NCBI GenBank assembly: GCA_035294245.1
Contig: DATGLG010000034.1
Span: forward strand, 1 to 64,000
From: DATGLG01 sp035294245
GTDB lineage: Bacteria > Pseudomonadota > Alphaproteobacteria > JACZXZ01
Reading direction: 5' to 3'
DNA length: 64,000 nucleotides
In this document: positions 43,805 through 52,629 of the stretch, in pieces
Layout: the number at the start of each line of letters is the position of its first letter
Numbering within the stretch: position 1 is the stretch's first letter
Notes under the pieces: generated by a model
The model's input: only the letters and a program-made list of their open reading frames with translations
Told to the model about the DNA's origin: nothing
Databases searched by the model: none
Made by a program: the position numbers and the translations under genes

Positions 43805-44704
43805 ATGTTTAAGGGATCGTTTACCGCCCTGATCACGCCGTTCAGCCACGGCAAGGTCGATGAGCGTGCCTTTCAGGACTTCGTCGATTGGCAGATCAAG
43901 GAGGGGAGCCATGGGCTCGTCCCCTGCGGGACGACCGGCGAATCGCCGACCTTGAGCCATGAGGAGCATAACCGGGTGACCGCCCTCTGCATCGAGGTGG
44001 CCAAGGGCCGCGTTCCGGTCATCGCCGGCACCGGCTCGAACTCGACCGAGGAGGCCATCGCGCTCGCTCGCCACGCGGAGAAAGCCGGCGCCGATGCGCA
44101 GCTCGTGGTAACCCCCTATTACAATAAGCCGACCCAGGAGGGCCTTTATCGCCATTTCAAAGCGATCCACGACGCCTGCGGGCTGCCCATCCTCATCTAC
44201 AATATTCCACCCCGAAGCGTGGTCGACATGTCGGTCGAGACCATGGCGAGACTCGCCGAGCTGCCGCGGATCATCGGGGTAAAGGATGCGACCAACGATC
44301 TGACCCGTCCGCTGCGGACGCGGCTCGCAATCGGCGCCAAGTTCTGCCAGATGTCCGGCGAAGACGCGACGGCGGTTGCCTTCCTGGCCCAGGGGGGCCA
44401 CGGCTGCATCTCCGTCACGGCGAATGTCGCCCCCAAGCTCTGCGCCGAGATGCATGGTGCCTGGCAGCGAGGCGACATCGCTGCGGTCCAGTCGCTCAAC
44501 GAACGTCTCATGCCGCTTCACCTCGCTCTCTTCGCCGAGACGAGCCCGGCCCCGGTGAAATACGCAGCGAGCCTCCTCGGCCTGGGATCGGACGAGGTGC
44601 GGCTGCCGCTCTGCGAGGTCCAGGAGACGACCAAGGCGCGCATCCGCGAGGCAATGGCGCTACTCGGCCTCCTCGGGGGCGGGACGCGCCGCACCGCCGA
44701 GTGA
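43805..44704 (+). CDS. dapA: 4-hydroxy-tetrahydrodipicolinate synthase
   Basis: A 299-residue class I aldolase that condenses pyruvate with aspartate semialdehyde in lysine and diaminopimelate synthesis. Family motifs are GTTGESPTLSHEEH, VTPYYNKPTQEGLYRHF, YNIPPRSVVDM and the Schiff-base lysine in IIGVKDATND. It opens the core block; its TGA overlaps the GTG start of smpB (GTGA). Confidence 0.96.
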   Translation: MFKGSFTALITPFSHGKVDERAFQDFVDWQIKEGSHGLVPCGTTGESPTLSHEEHNRVTALCIEVAKGRVPVIAGTGSNSTEEAIALARHAEKAGADAQLVVTPYYNKPTQEGLYRHFKAIHDACGLPILIYNIPPRSVVDMSVETMARLAELPRIIGVKDATNDLTRPLRTRLAIGAKFCQMSGEDATAVAFLAQGGHGCISVTANVAPKLCAEMHGAWQRGDIAAVQSLNERLMPLHLALFAETSPAPVKYAASLLGLGSDEVRLPLCEVQETTKARIREAMALLGLLGGGTRRTAE

Positions 44705-45159
44705 CGCCCACCCGAATCGCCGCCCAGAATCGCCGCGCGCGCCACGATTATTTCATCGAGGAAACGGTCGAGGCCGGCATTGTGCTCGCCGGCAGCGAGG
44801 TCAAGGCGCTGCGCGAAGGGCGCGGGAACCTCAATGACGCCTATGCAGGGCCGAGCGAGGGCGCGTTGTGGTTGTTCAACGCCTATATCCCCGAATATCG
44901 CGCCGCCAACCGCTTCAATCACGAGACGCGCCGCCCGCGAAAGCTCCTGCTTCACAAGCGACAGGCCGACCGCCTCTCGGGCCTCGTCCAGCGCGAGGGG
45001 GCGACCTTGGTTCCGCTGGCGGTTTATTTCAACGAGCGCGGCATCGCGAAGGTCGAGCTCGGCTTGGCCCGCGGCAAGAGAAAGGCCGATAAGCGCGCGG
45101 CCGAGCGGGAGCGCGAATGGCAGCGCAGCAAGGCGCGCATCCTGCGAGCACGGGGATGA
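44701..45159 (+). CDS. smpB: SsrA-binding protein
   Basis: A 152-residue SmpB: AAQNRRARHDYFIEETVEAGIVLAGSEVKALREGRGNL at the N-terminus, YIPEY, HETRRPRKLLLHK, and the basic C-terminal tail KRKADKRAAEREREWQRSKARILR. It delivers tmRNA to stalled ribosomes. GTG start coupled to dapA, the usual alphaproteobacterial order. No tmRNA gene is in the window. Confidence 0.96.
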   Translation: MTPTRIAAQNRRARHDYFIEETVEAGIVLAGSEVKALREGRGNLNDAYAGPSEGALWLFNAYIPEYRAANRFNHETRRPRKLLLHKRQADRLSGLVQREGATLVPLAVYFNERGIAKVELGLARGKRKADKRAAEREREWQRSKARILRARG

Positions 45160-45164
45160 ATCGA

Positions 45165-45815
45165 TCAGGCATCATCGACATGCCGCCTGATCCTTGCCAT
45201 GACCTCTTCGAACATCTCCGCCGTCAGTCGCCCCGTGTTGGTGTTGAGGCGAGAGCAGTGGTAGCTGTCGAAGAGGCGGATCCCGCGCGCAAGCTGGTAT
45301 TCGGCGCCGTGGGCAAAGGGCGCCTTGCCCGGCTTGAGGCCGAAGCACGCAAGTACCGAGGCATGTGAGATATTGCCGAGGCAAAGAATCGCGCGGAGGT
45401 GCGAAAGCGCGTCGATCTCGGCCGAGAGGAAATTGCGGCAGGTGGCGACTTCCGCCGGAACCGGCTTGTTTTCCGGCGGCACGCAGCGCACCGCATTGGT
45501 GATCCTGGCACCGACGAGGATCAAGCCGTCATCCGGCCGCGCCGCATAAGTGCCGCGAGCAAAACCGAATTTGATCAAGGTCGTATAGAGGAGCTCACCG
45601 GCGTAATCGCCGGTAAAGGGGCGGCCGGTGCGGTTGGCGCCCTTCAATCCCGGCGCGAGCCCTACCACCAGGAGGCGGGCGTCGGCCGGCCCGAAGGACG
45701 GCACCGGGCGGTTGAAGAAGCTCGGAAAGGCCGCGCGGTTCGCGTCCCGGAAATGCGCTAGCCGCGGGCAGAGTGCGCAATCCTTCTCTGGCTCGGCCAT
45801 GCCCGGGCCCTGCAA
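45165..45815 (-). CDS. Uracil-DNA glycosylase, family 5 (UDGb) type
   Basis: A 216-residue iron-sulfur DNA glycosylase. The first motif GLAPGLKGANRTGRPFTGD matches family 5 (UDGb), which lacks the catalytic aspartate of family 4. The second motif is SYHCSRLNTNTGRLT. Cluster cysteines appear as CALC near the N-terminus and CVPPENKPVPAEVATC. It excises uracil and related deaminated bases. Initiation could be at 45815 or at ATG 45800. It is convergent with smpB, five bases apart. Confidence 0.87.
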   Translation of the reverse strand: MQGPGMAEPEKDCALCPRLAHFRDANRAAFPSFFNRPVPSFGPADARLLVVGLAPGLKGANRTGRPFTGDYAGELLYTTLIKFGFARGTYAARPDDGLILVGARITNAVRCVPPENKPVPAEVATCRNFLSAEIDALSHLRAILCLGNISHASVLACFGLKPGKAPFAHGAEYQLARGIRLFDSYHCSRLNTNTGRLTAEMFEEVMARIRRHVDDA

Positions 45816-45825
45816 GGGCGCGCGC

Positions 45826-46407
45826 TCAGGCCACGCCGTAGATATCTTCGCTGCGGCGGGTATCCCCGGCCTCGCGGTGGTGATTGCGCTCGATGAGAGG
45901 CGCTAGATCTTGCAACTCGACGAAGGTGTCTGCTTGGCGGCGCAGCTCGTCGGCGACCATCGGGGGTTGCGAGCGCGTCGTGCTTACGACCGAGACCCGA
46001 ACGCCTTTTCGCTGCACCGCTTCGACGAGGCGCCGGAAATCCCCATCGCCCGAGAACAACACGATATGGTCCAAGCGATCGGCCATTTCCATCACGTCGA
46101 TTGCGAGCTCGATATCCATATTGCCTTTGATCTTGCGGCGCCCCATGGCATCGGTGAACTCCTTGGTTGGCTTGGTCACCATGGTGTAGCCGTTGTAATC
46201 CAGCCAGTCGACGAGGGGGCGGATGGGCGAGTATTCCTGATCCTCGATCAGCGCCGTGTAGTAGAAGGCCCGCACCAGATGTCCCTTGCTCTGGAAGAGG
46301 TCGAGGAGGCGCTTGTAATCAATATCGAAGCCAAGGGCGCGCGCGGCCGCATACAAATTGGAGCCGTCGATGAAGAGCGCAATCCGCTCATGGGGATAGA
46401 AAAACAT
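45826..46407 (-). CDS. NYN-domain (LabA/DUF88) ribonuclease-like protein
   Basis: A 193-residue PIN-like NYN protein: IALFIDGSNLYAAARALG (first acidic residue), KGNMDIELAIDVME and HIVLFSGDGDFRRLVEAVQRKG (further acidic residues of the metal site). These proteins are predicted RNases; LabA-type members influence gene expression in other bacteria. A gene of this type between smpB and folK is standard in Hyphomicrobiales. Confidence 0.88.
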   Translation of the reverse strand: MFFYPHERIALFIDGSNLYAAARALGFDIDYKRLLDLFQSKGHLVRAFYYTALIEDQEYSPIRPLVDWLDYNGYTMVTKPTKEFTDAMGRRKIKGNMDIELAIDVMEMADRLDHIVLFSGDGDFRRLVEAVQRKGVRVSVVSTTRSQPPMVADELRRQADTFVELQDLAPLIERNHHREAGDTRRSEDIYGVA

Positions 46408-46553
46408 CCGATAATATCCTCAAATAAATTTTCGACGAACGTTGCTGGACGTGGACGGCAGCATATCTTGCCATGGCGATATCATTCAAGTAATTGCCGA
46501 ATTCGATCCTGGCAAGGGCCGAGCGAATTCATGCCGAGCAAATTCGAGGTCCG

Positions 46554-47051
46554 ATGATCGCTGTTGCGCTGGGCGCCAATCTGCCGAGCCCGCGCTTCGG
46601 ACCGCCGCGGGCGACTTGTGAGGCGGCGCTTGCCGCGCTCGCGGAAAGGGGCGTGCGTGTGCTGCGCCGGTCGCGCTGGTATCGCTCGGCGCCTCTGCCG
46701 CCCTCCGATCAGCCCGATTTCGTCAATGGCGTGGTCGCGGTCGAGACCAAGCTCGACCCCGCGACGCTGCTTGCGCGGCTCCATGAGATCGAGGCCGAAT
46801 TCGGCCGGCGTCGCGGCGCGCCCAACGCCGCCCGCCTGCTCGATCTCGATCTCCTCGTTTACCATGACCGTGTGAACGACGGTACCAGGGGCGGCCCGAT
46901 CCTCCCGCATCCGCGCATGTTGGGGCGCGCCTTCGTGTTGCTGCCGCTCCGGGACGTGGCCCCCGACTGGCGGCACCCTGTGACGGGCGAGGCTCTCGCC
47001 GAGCTCATCGCCGCACTTCCGTCGCATCAGGAGATCGAGCCCCTCGATTGA
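46554..47051 (+). CDS. folK: 2-amino-4-hydroxy-6-hydroxymethyldihydropteridine pyrophosphokinase
   Basis: A 165-residue HPPK of folate synthesis: AVALGANLP at the N-terminus, SRWYRSAPLPPSDQPDFVNGVVAVET, and the metal/pterin motif ARLLDLDLLVYHD followed by LPHPRMLGRAFVLLPL. ATG 46554 has GAGG upstream; a longer frame from 46494 adds unrelated residues. The 146-base gap before it shows no gene. Confidence 0.94.
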   Translation: MIAVALGANLPSPRFGPPRATCEAALAALAERGVRVLRRSRWYRSAPLPPSDQPDFVNGVVAVETKLDPATLLARLHEIEAEFGRRRGAPNAARLLDLDLLVYHDRVNDGTRGGPILPHPRMLGRAFVLLPLRDVAPDWRHPVTGEALAELIAALPSHQEIEPLD

Positions 47052-47101
47052 GCCGCCGCCCGCAAACCCGCGGAATTGGCCGAACTCCCGAGGCTTGGGC
47101 C

Positions 47102-47130
47102 TTGCCTTGCCCGAATCTCACCCATATATT
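47102..47130 (+). promoter_or_regulatory. Predicted rpoZ promoter
   Basis: TTGCCT at 47102-47107 and TATATT at 47125-47130 are separated by exactly 17 bases, in the short gap between folK and rpoZ. The predicted leader is about 30 bases. It would drive rpoZ and the downstream rel/spoT gene. Confidence 0.55.
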
Positions 47131-47167
47131 CATCAGTTCATTCCGTCGGGTTTTGGAGTAGCTCTAA

Positions 47168-47590
47168 ATGGCTCGCGTTACCGTAGAAGACTGCGTTCTC
47201 AAGGTTCCCAACCGCTTCGAGCTGGTCATGCTGGCGGCCAATCGGGCGCGCGACATCGCGGCCGGCGCTTCGCTCACCCTCGAGCGCGACAACGACAAGA
47301 ACCCGGTCGTAGCCTTGCGCGAAATCGCCGAGGAGACCGTTCCGATCGAGTCGCTTCGCGAGGGCATCATCAAGGGAATGCAGAAACTGGTCGAGGTCGA
47401 CGAGCCCGAGGAGGAGGAGATGGACGCCGTCGCCGCGCAGCAGCTTGCGGCGGCCGGCGGCGAGCTTGCGGGCGTCGAGGCGACCGCCGACGAGATCGAA
47501 GAGGACGACGAGCTGATCGGCGAGGACGAAGAGCTCGACATGGATTCCGAAGCGGACGCCGGCGGAGAGTCCGAGCAGGACGCGGGGTGA
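47168..47590 (+). CDS. rpoZ: DNA-directed RNA polymerase omega subunit
   Basis: A 140-residue omega subunit: MARVTVEDCVLKVPNRFELVMLAANRAR core, then a long glutamate- and aspartate-rich tail from about residue 75, as seen in alphaproteobacterial omega. It helps assemble RNA polymerase and forms one ppGpp-binding site, which suits its place directly upstream of rel/spoT. Confidence 0.96.
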   Translation: MARVTVEDCVLKVPNRFELVMLAANRARDIAAGASLTLERDNDKNPVVALREIAEETVPIESLREGIIKGMQKLVEVDEPEEEEMDAVAAQQLAAAGGELAGVEATADEIEEDDELIGEDEELDMDSEADAGGESEQDAG

Positions 47591-47604
47591 TCTCGGGGAG
47601 GGCG

Positions 47605-47697
47605 ATGGCCGAAACGAACGACCGCGGCGTCGCCCCCAAGCCGCTTTCCTTGAGCAAAGCCGACGCGGCGCCCGTCCGGGAAGGTAGGGCGACGTGA
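47605..47697 (+). CDS. Possible 30-residue leader peptide upstream of rel/spoT
   Basis: A 30-codon frame starting MAETNDRGVAPKPLSLSKAD. It has a strong GGGAGGG ribosome site just before its ATG and ends in a TGA that overlaps the rel/spoT start as GTGA. It may be translated to couple rpoZ and rel translation, or may be chance. No similarity was recognised. Confidence 0.35.
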   Translation: MAETNDRGVAPKPLSLSKADAAPVREGRAT

Positions 47698-49847
47698 TTC
47701 GCCAATACGAGCTGGTCGAGCGGGTTCGTGCCTACGATCCCGACGCCGACGAGGACAAGCTCAATCGCGCTTACGTCTTCTCGATGAAGGCGCATGGGAG
47801 CCAGAAGCGCGAGTCGGGGGATCCCTATTTCTCCCATCCGCTCGAAGTCGCCGGCATTCTCACGCGCTACAAGCTCGACAGCGATACGATCGTAACGGCT
47901 CTTCTCCACGACACGGTCGAGGACACGCTGGCGACGCTCGAGGACATCGAGCGGCGCTTCGGGCACGAGGTGGCGAGGCTGGTCGACGGGGTCACCAAGC
48001 TCTCGCGCATCGAGCTCCAGTCGGAGGCGAGTCGGCAGGCGGAGAATTTCCGGAAACTGCTCCTCGCCATGTCGGAGGATATCCGGGTGCTGCTGGTCAA
48101 ACTTGCCGACCGGCTGCACAACATGCGCACGCTGCGATACATCAACGATCCCGAGCGGCGTCGCCGCATCGCGCGGGAGACGATGGAGATTTACGCGCCG
48201 CTTGCCGAGCGCATCGGCATGCATGACATCAAGGACGAGCTCGAGGACTTGGCGTTCTCCGAGCTCAATCCCGATGCGCGCGAGTCCATTATCGCCCGCC
48301 TCAAATTCCTGCGCGAGCAGGGCGGCGACCTCGTCAGCCGCATCATGGCGGAGCTTCGTCGCATCCTCCACGACGAGGGGATCGAGGCGCAGATTTCCGG
48401 ACGGGAGAAGCAGCCCTATTCGATCTGGCGCAAGATGCAGCGGCGCAACGTGGCGTTCGAGCAGTTGTCGGATATCATGGCCTTCCGCATCGTCGTCGAT
48501 ACGGTGCAGGACTGCTACCGCGCGCTCGGCGTCATCCACAGCCGTTACCGTGTCGTGCCGGGGCGCTTCAAGGACTACATCTCGCTTCCCAAACCGAACG
48601 GATATCGCTCGCTGCACACCGGCGTCTACGGCCCCGAGAAGCAGCGCATTGAGATCCAGATCCGCACCACGGATATGCACGAGGTGGCGGAGTATGGCGT
48701 CGCCGCGCATTGGCAATACAAGCAGGGTGTCACGAAGGACGGCCGCCAATACCGCTGGCTGCGCGAGCTCCTCGAAATTCTTGAGCACGCATCCGGGCCC
48801 GACGAGTTCCTCGAGCACACCAAGCTCGAGATGTTTCAGGACCAAGTTTTCTGCTTCACGCCCAAGGGCGACCTGATCGCGCTGCCGCAAGGTGCGACGC
48901 CCGTCGACTTCGCCTATGCGATCCATTCCGAGGTCGGCGACACCTGTGTCGGCTGCAAGATCAACGGGCGCATGATGCCGTTGCGGAGCCAGCTTAAGAA
49001 TGGCGATCAGGTCGAGATCGTTACCTCGCGCACGCAGACGCCGTCGCCAGAATGGGAGCGCTTCGTCGTCACCGGCAAAGCGCGCGCGCGGATAAGGCGG
49101 TTCATCCGTGTGCAGAAGCACCAGGAGTATCTCACGCTCGGCCGCAGCATTCTGGAGAAGGTGTTCCGGCAAGCGGGCTATGATCTGACCGACAAGAGCA
49201 TCGAAGGCGTCCTCAAGATCTTCAAGTGCGATGACGTCGCGAACCTCATCGCAGCAGTAGGAGAGGGGCAGCATACCGGGCGCGAGGTGCTGCACGCGGT
49301 CTATCCGGGCATTAAGCAGCAAGGGAAGGAGGGCAGGGACGGCAAGGTCGTGCCGATCGCAAAGGCTCGCGGCCGGCGCGCTAAAACCTCCGATCAGGCG
49401 ATCCCGATCAAGGGCCTCATTCCCGGCATGGCGGTGCACTTCGCCGGCTGCTGCCATCCATTGCCCGGTGACCGCATCGTCGGGCTGGTGACGACGGGCA
49501 AGGGAGTGACCATCCACACCATCGACTGCGAGACCCTAGAGCGCTACAGCGATGCGCCCGAGCGCTGGCTGGATGTTGGATGGGAGGCGGCGGTCGCCAA
49601 TGATGAAGGCCATATCGGCCGCATCAATGTCGTCGTCTCGAACGAGCCCGGGACCCTCGGAGAGCTCTCGACGCTCATCGGCAAGCAGAAGGGCAATATC
49701 ACAAATCTGCGCATCACCCATCGCTCCACCGATTTCTTCGAAATGCTGGTCGACATCGAAGTGCAGGACCTGAAGCATCTGACCAATATCATGGCAGCAC
49801 TCCGCGCCTCGCCCGCCATCAATTCGGTCGAGCGGGCGCGCGGCTGA
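47694..49847 (+). CDS. rel: Bifunctional (p)ppGpp synthetase/hydrolase
   Basis: A 717-residue long RSH protein. The HD hydrolase domain is intact (HGSQKRESGDPYFSHPLEV; LLHDTVEDT with His72-Asp73). The synthetase domain has RFKDYISLPKPNGYRSLHT, the RXKD motif of bifunctional enzymes. Then come TGS (FCFTPKGDLIALPQGATPVDFAYAIHSEVGDTC), the cysteine/histidine segment HFAGCCHPLPGD and a C-terminal ACT domain. It makes and degrades the stringent-response alarmone. GTG 47694 is the only start giving the family N-terminus IRQYELVERV. No second RSH gene is in the window. Confidence 0.95.
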   Translation: MIRQYELVERVRAYDPDADEDKLNRAYVFSMKAHGSQKRESGDPYFSHPLEVAGILTRYKLDSDTIVTALLHDTVEDTLATLEDIERRFGHEVARLVDGVTKLSRIELQSEASRQAENFRKLLLAMSEDIRVLLVKLADRLHNMRTLRYINDPERRRRIARETMEIYAPLAERIGMHDIKDELEDLAFSELNPDARESIIARLKFLREQGGDLVSRIMAELRRILHDEGIEAQISGREKQPYSIWRKMQRRNVAFEQLSDIMAFRIVVDTVQDCYRALGVIHSRYRVVPGRFKDYISLPKPNGYRSLHTGVYGPEKQRIEIQIRTTDMHEVAEYGVAAHWQYKQGVTKDGRQYRWLRELLEILEHASGPDEFLEHTKLEMFQDQVFCFTPKGDLIALPQGATPVDFAYAIHSEVGDTCVGCKINGRMMPLRSQLKNGDQVEIVTSRTQTPSPEWERFVVTGKARARIRRFIRVQKHQEYLTLGRSILEKVFRQAGYDLTDKSIEGVLKIFKCDDVANLIAAVGEGQHTGREVLHAVYPGIKQQGKEGRDGKVVPIAKARGRRAKTSDQAIPIKGLIPGMAVHFAGCCHPLPGDRIVGLVTTGKGVTIHTIDCETLERYSDAPERWLDVGWEAAVANDEGHIGRINVVVSNEPGTLGELSTLIGKQKGNITNLRITHRSTDFFEMLVDIEVQDLKHLTNIMAALRASPAINSVERARG

Positions 49848-49857
49848 GGGGGAAGGA

Positions 49858-50613
49858 ATGCGGCGATATCTGCGTCTCGGCGTGAACATCGATCACGTGG
49901 CGACCATCCGGAACGCGCGGGGCGGGCCGCACCCCGACCCTGTTCGCGCCGCGCGACTGGCGGCGCAGGCGGGCGCCGACGGGATTACGGCGCATTTGCG
50001 CGAGGATCGCCGCCACATTTCCGACGACGATATCAGCCGGCTGAGCCGAGAGATCGATTTGCCCCTCAATCTCGAAATGGCGGCGACCGACGAGATGCTG
50101 AGAATCGCCCTGCGCCATAAGCCCCATGCCGCCTGCATCGTGCCGGAAAAGCGTGCGGAGCTGACGACCGAGGGCGGGCTCGACGCCGTGCGCGGTCGCG
50201 GTCATCTCGCGCGCTTCGTGCGCGAGCTCGGGGCGGCTGGCGTTCGCGTTTCCCTCTTTATCGATCCGGAGCCAGAGCAGCTCGACGCCGCCAGGGAGCT
50301 GGGTGCGCCCGTCGTCGAGCTCCACACCGGCGCCTATTGCGAAGCCAGCGGTGACCGGCTGGAGGCCGAGCTTGGTCGTCTGATCAGGGCGGCAGCGCAT
50401 GCCGAGGCGATCGGTCTCGAATGCCATGCTGGGCATGGCCTTACTTTCGACAGCGTTGGGCCTGTCGCCGCCATTCAGACGATCGTCGAGCTCAATATCG
50501 GGCATTTCCTCGTGGGCGAGGCGATCTTTGGTGGGCTCGACTCGGCGATCAAGCGCATGCGCGCGCTGATGGACAAGGCGAGGGCGGAAGCCGCCGGAGA
50601 GCGCAGCGCCTGA
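49858..50613 (+). CDS. pdxJ: Pyridoxine 5'-phosphate synthase
   Basis: A 251-residue TIM-barrel enzyme of DXP-dependent vitamin B6 synthesis: LGVNIDHVATIRNARGG at the start, GADGITAHLREDRRHI, the catalytic glutamate in LNLEMAAT, HTGAYCEA and HAGHGLT. GGGGAAGGA precedes its ATG, ten bases after the rel stop. Confidence 0.97.
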   Translation: MRRYLRLGVNIDHVATIRNARGGPHPDPVRAARLAAQAGADGITAHLREDRRHISDDDISRLSREIDLPLNLEMAATDEMLRIALRHKPHAACIVPEKRAELTTEGGLDAVRGRGHLARFVRELGAAGVRVSLFIDPEPEQLDAARELGAPVVELHTGAYCEASGDRLEAELGRLIRAAAHAEAIGLECHAGHGLTFDSVGPVAAIQTIVELNIGHFLVGEAIFGGLDSAIKRMRALMDKARAEAAGERSA

Positions 50614-50645
50614 CGTCGGTTTGGGCGCGTCCCTGGAGTTCGGCC

Positions 50646-51047
50646 GTGATCGTCGGAATCGGCAGCGACCTCATCGATATTCGTCGCATCGAGCAAACGC
50701 TTGCCCGCTTCGGCGATCGCTTCGTCAATCGCGTTTTCACCGCCCTCGAGCGCGAGCGATCGGAAAGGCGGCACAATCGGGCCGCCAGCTATGCGCGACG
50801 CTTCGCCGCCAAGGAGGCATGTTCGAAGGCCCTCGGCACCGGCTTCCGCAAGGGCGTCTTCTGGCGCGATCTCGGCGTCATCAACCTGGCCTCGGGGCGA
50901 CCGACTATGCTGCTTACGGGAGGCGCGGCCCAGCGCCTCGCTGCGCTCGTGCCGCCGGACATGGCGCCGCGCATCGACGTGACGCTGACCGATGAGCCGC
51001 CATTCGCCGAGGCGGTCGTCATCATCTCGGCGGTACCCCGCGAGTAG
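50646..51047 (+). CDS. acpS: Holo-[acyl-carrier-protein] synthase
   Basis: A 133-residue AcpS: VGIGSDLIDIRRIEQTLARFGDRFVNRVFT with the metal aspartate, and ARRFAAKEACSKALGTGF with the catalytic glutamate. It transfers 4'-phosphopantetheine to acyl carrier protein. GTG 50646 starts the family N-terminus, 32 bases after pdxJ. Confidence 0.95.
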   Translation: MIVGIGSDLIDIRRIEQTLARFGDRFVNRVFTALERERSERRHNRAASYARRFAAKEACSKALGTGFRKGVFWRDLGVINLASGRPTMLLTGGAAQRLAALVPPDMAPRIDVTLTDEPPFAEAVVIISAVPRE

Positions 51048-51152
51048 GGTCGCGCGGAAAACCCCCCTCGTTGAGGCTGTCTGGCTTGACAGCGCGGACG
51101 CGGACTGGCTTGATCCCTGCGCCTATCCGAGAAATCGAACGAGAATTGAGTA

Positions 51153-51917
51153 ATGTCAGATAGTTATAAACAAAAACTCATGACAAAGAAAAAAGCGGGT
51201 GGCTTATGGGAGACGGTGAAGACGGTCATCTATGCCGTTCTCATCGCCCTCGTGATTCGCACCTTTGCCTATGAGCCGTTCAATATTCCCTCCGGCTCGA
51301 TGATTCCGACGCTTCTTGTCGGCGATTATCTTTTCGTCTCCAAATTCTCTTATGGCTACAGCAAATATTCGCTGCCTCTCAGCCTGCCGCTCTTCTCCGG
51401 CCGCCTCCTCTTTACCCCGCCGCAACGCGGCGACGTGATGGTGTTCAAGCTGCCGAGCGACGACAAGGTCGATTACATCAAGCGCATCATCGGGTTGCCT
51501 GGCGATCATATCCAGGTGATCCACGGCGCCCTTTACATCAATGGTCAGCCGGTCAAGGAGGAGCGGACGACGGATTACGTGATGGATGAGCCGGGCGGCT
51601 ACAGCGTGCATATCCCGCAATATATCGAGACCTTGCCGAACGGCGTCCGTCATCCGATCCTTAAGCTGACGGACGAAGGGCCGCTCAACAACACGCAAGA
51701 ATACGTGGTGCCGCCAGGCCACTACTTCGCGATGGGCGACAATCGCGACAACTCGCTGGACAGCCGCGTTCCGAACGTCGGGTACATCCCCGCCGAAAAT
51801 CTCGTAGGGCGAGCCGAATTCCTGTTCTTCTCCACCAACGGAAGCGCGCACTGGTGGGAGGTCTGGAAATGGCCGTTTGCGATCCGCTACGGACGGCTGT
51901 TTCAGGCCATTCACTAG
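51153..51917 (+). CDS. lepB: Signal peptidase I
   Basis: A 254-residue membrane serine protease with one N-terminal helix (VIYAVLIALVIRTFAYEPFNIP), nucleophile serine in PSGSMIPTLLVGDYL, general-base lysine in DYIKRIIGLPGD and box E GDNRDNSLDSR. The first 15 codons are AT-rich (many lysine codons) unlike the rest. TTGACA at 51086-51091 may be a -35 box but lacks a convincing -10. The gene is followed after one base by rnc. Confidence 0.95.
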   Translation: MSDSYKQKLMTKKKAGGLWETVKTVIYAVLIALVIRTFAYEPFNIPSGSMIPTLLVGDYLFVSKFSYGYSKYSLPLSLPLFSGRLLFTPPQRGDVMVFKLPSDDKVDYIKRIIGLPGDHIQVIHGALYINGQPVKEERTTDYVMDEPGGYSVHIPQYIETLPNGVRHPILKLTDEGPLNNTQEYVVPPGHYFAMGDNRDNSLDSRVPNVGYIPAENLVGRAEFLFFSTNGSAHWWEVWKWPFAIRYGRLFQAIH

Positions 51918-51918
51918 C

Positions 51919-52629
51919 GTGTTGGGCGAGCGCAAATCGTCGCGGCTCGCCGTCCTCCAGGAGGCGCTCGGCTATTCCTTCAAGCGAATCGAGCTGCTCG
52001 AGCAGGCGCTGACCCATCGCAGCGCCGTGCGCGCCCACGGTAAAGTGCCGGAAGGCTACGAGCGTCTCGAGTTTCTCGGAGACCGCGTGCTCGGGCTGGT
52101 CGTGGCCGAGCTACTGGTCCACAAATATACGCACGAGCAGGAAGGCGAGCTGACACGCCGCCACACGGCGCTGGTTCGGCGGGACACGCTCGTCGAGGTG
52201 GCGCGCACCGTCGACCTCGGAAGCCATCTCAGGCTTTCCAAGGGGGAAGCGGGAGCCGGGAGCCGCGAAAGCCCGACGGTTCTCGCCGATGCCTGCGAGG
52301 CGGTCATCGCGGCGCTCTATCTCGACGGCGGCCTCGATGCAGCGCGGCCTTTCATCGAGCGCTATTGGACGCCTTTCATGGCTGCGGCCTCGATCCCGCC
52401 GCGGGACGCCAAGACGGCCCTTCAGGAATGGGCGCAAGGGGAGAAGCTGCCGCTTCCGGTGTACAGCACCGTCGCGGTCGAGGGCCCATCCCACGAGCCG
52501 GTCTTCACCATCTCCGTCGCCGTCAAAGGAATGGAGCCTCTGGCAGCTCGCGGACGTTCCAAGCGTGCCGCTGAGCAGGCTGCCGCAGAGATGCTCCTTG
52601 CGCGCGTCCGGGATCGCCGCAGTGGCTGA
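51919..52629 (+). CDS. rnc: Ribonuclease III
   Basis: A 236-residue RNase III: catalytic signature YERLEFLGDRVLGL, DACEAVIAALYLDGG and a C-terminal dsRNA-binding domain (KTALQEWAQGEKLPLPVYS; GRSKRAAEQAAAEMLL). It processes rRNA and other double-stranded RNA. GTG 51919 is chosen because it directly follows the lepB stop; a TTG at 51922 is also possible. It overlaps era by eight bases. Confidence 0.95.
   Translation: MLGERKSSRLAVLQEALGYSFKRIELLEQALTHRSAVRAHGKVPEGYERLEFLGDRVLGLVVAELLVHKYTHEQEGELTRRHTALVRRDTLVEVARTVDLGSHLRLSKGEAGAGSRESPTVLADACEAVIAALYLDGGLDAARPFIERYWTPFMAAASIPPRDAKTALQEWAQGEKLPLPVYSTVAVEGPSHEPVFTISVAVKGMEPLAARGRSKRAAEQAAAEMLLARVRDRRSG

Noticed and set aside
47370..49517. A 715-codon minus-strand frame opposite rpoZ and rel
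   Set aside because: It is a shadow of the rel coding strand with no ribosome site or family resemblance.
51086..51114. lepB promoter with TTGACA at 51086
   Set aside because: The hexamer 17 bases downstream (CTTGAT) is a poor -10, so no promoter feature was listed.
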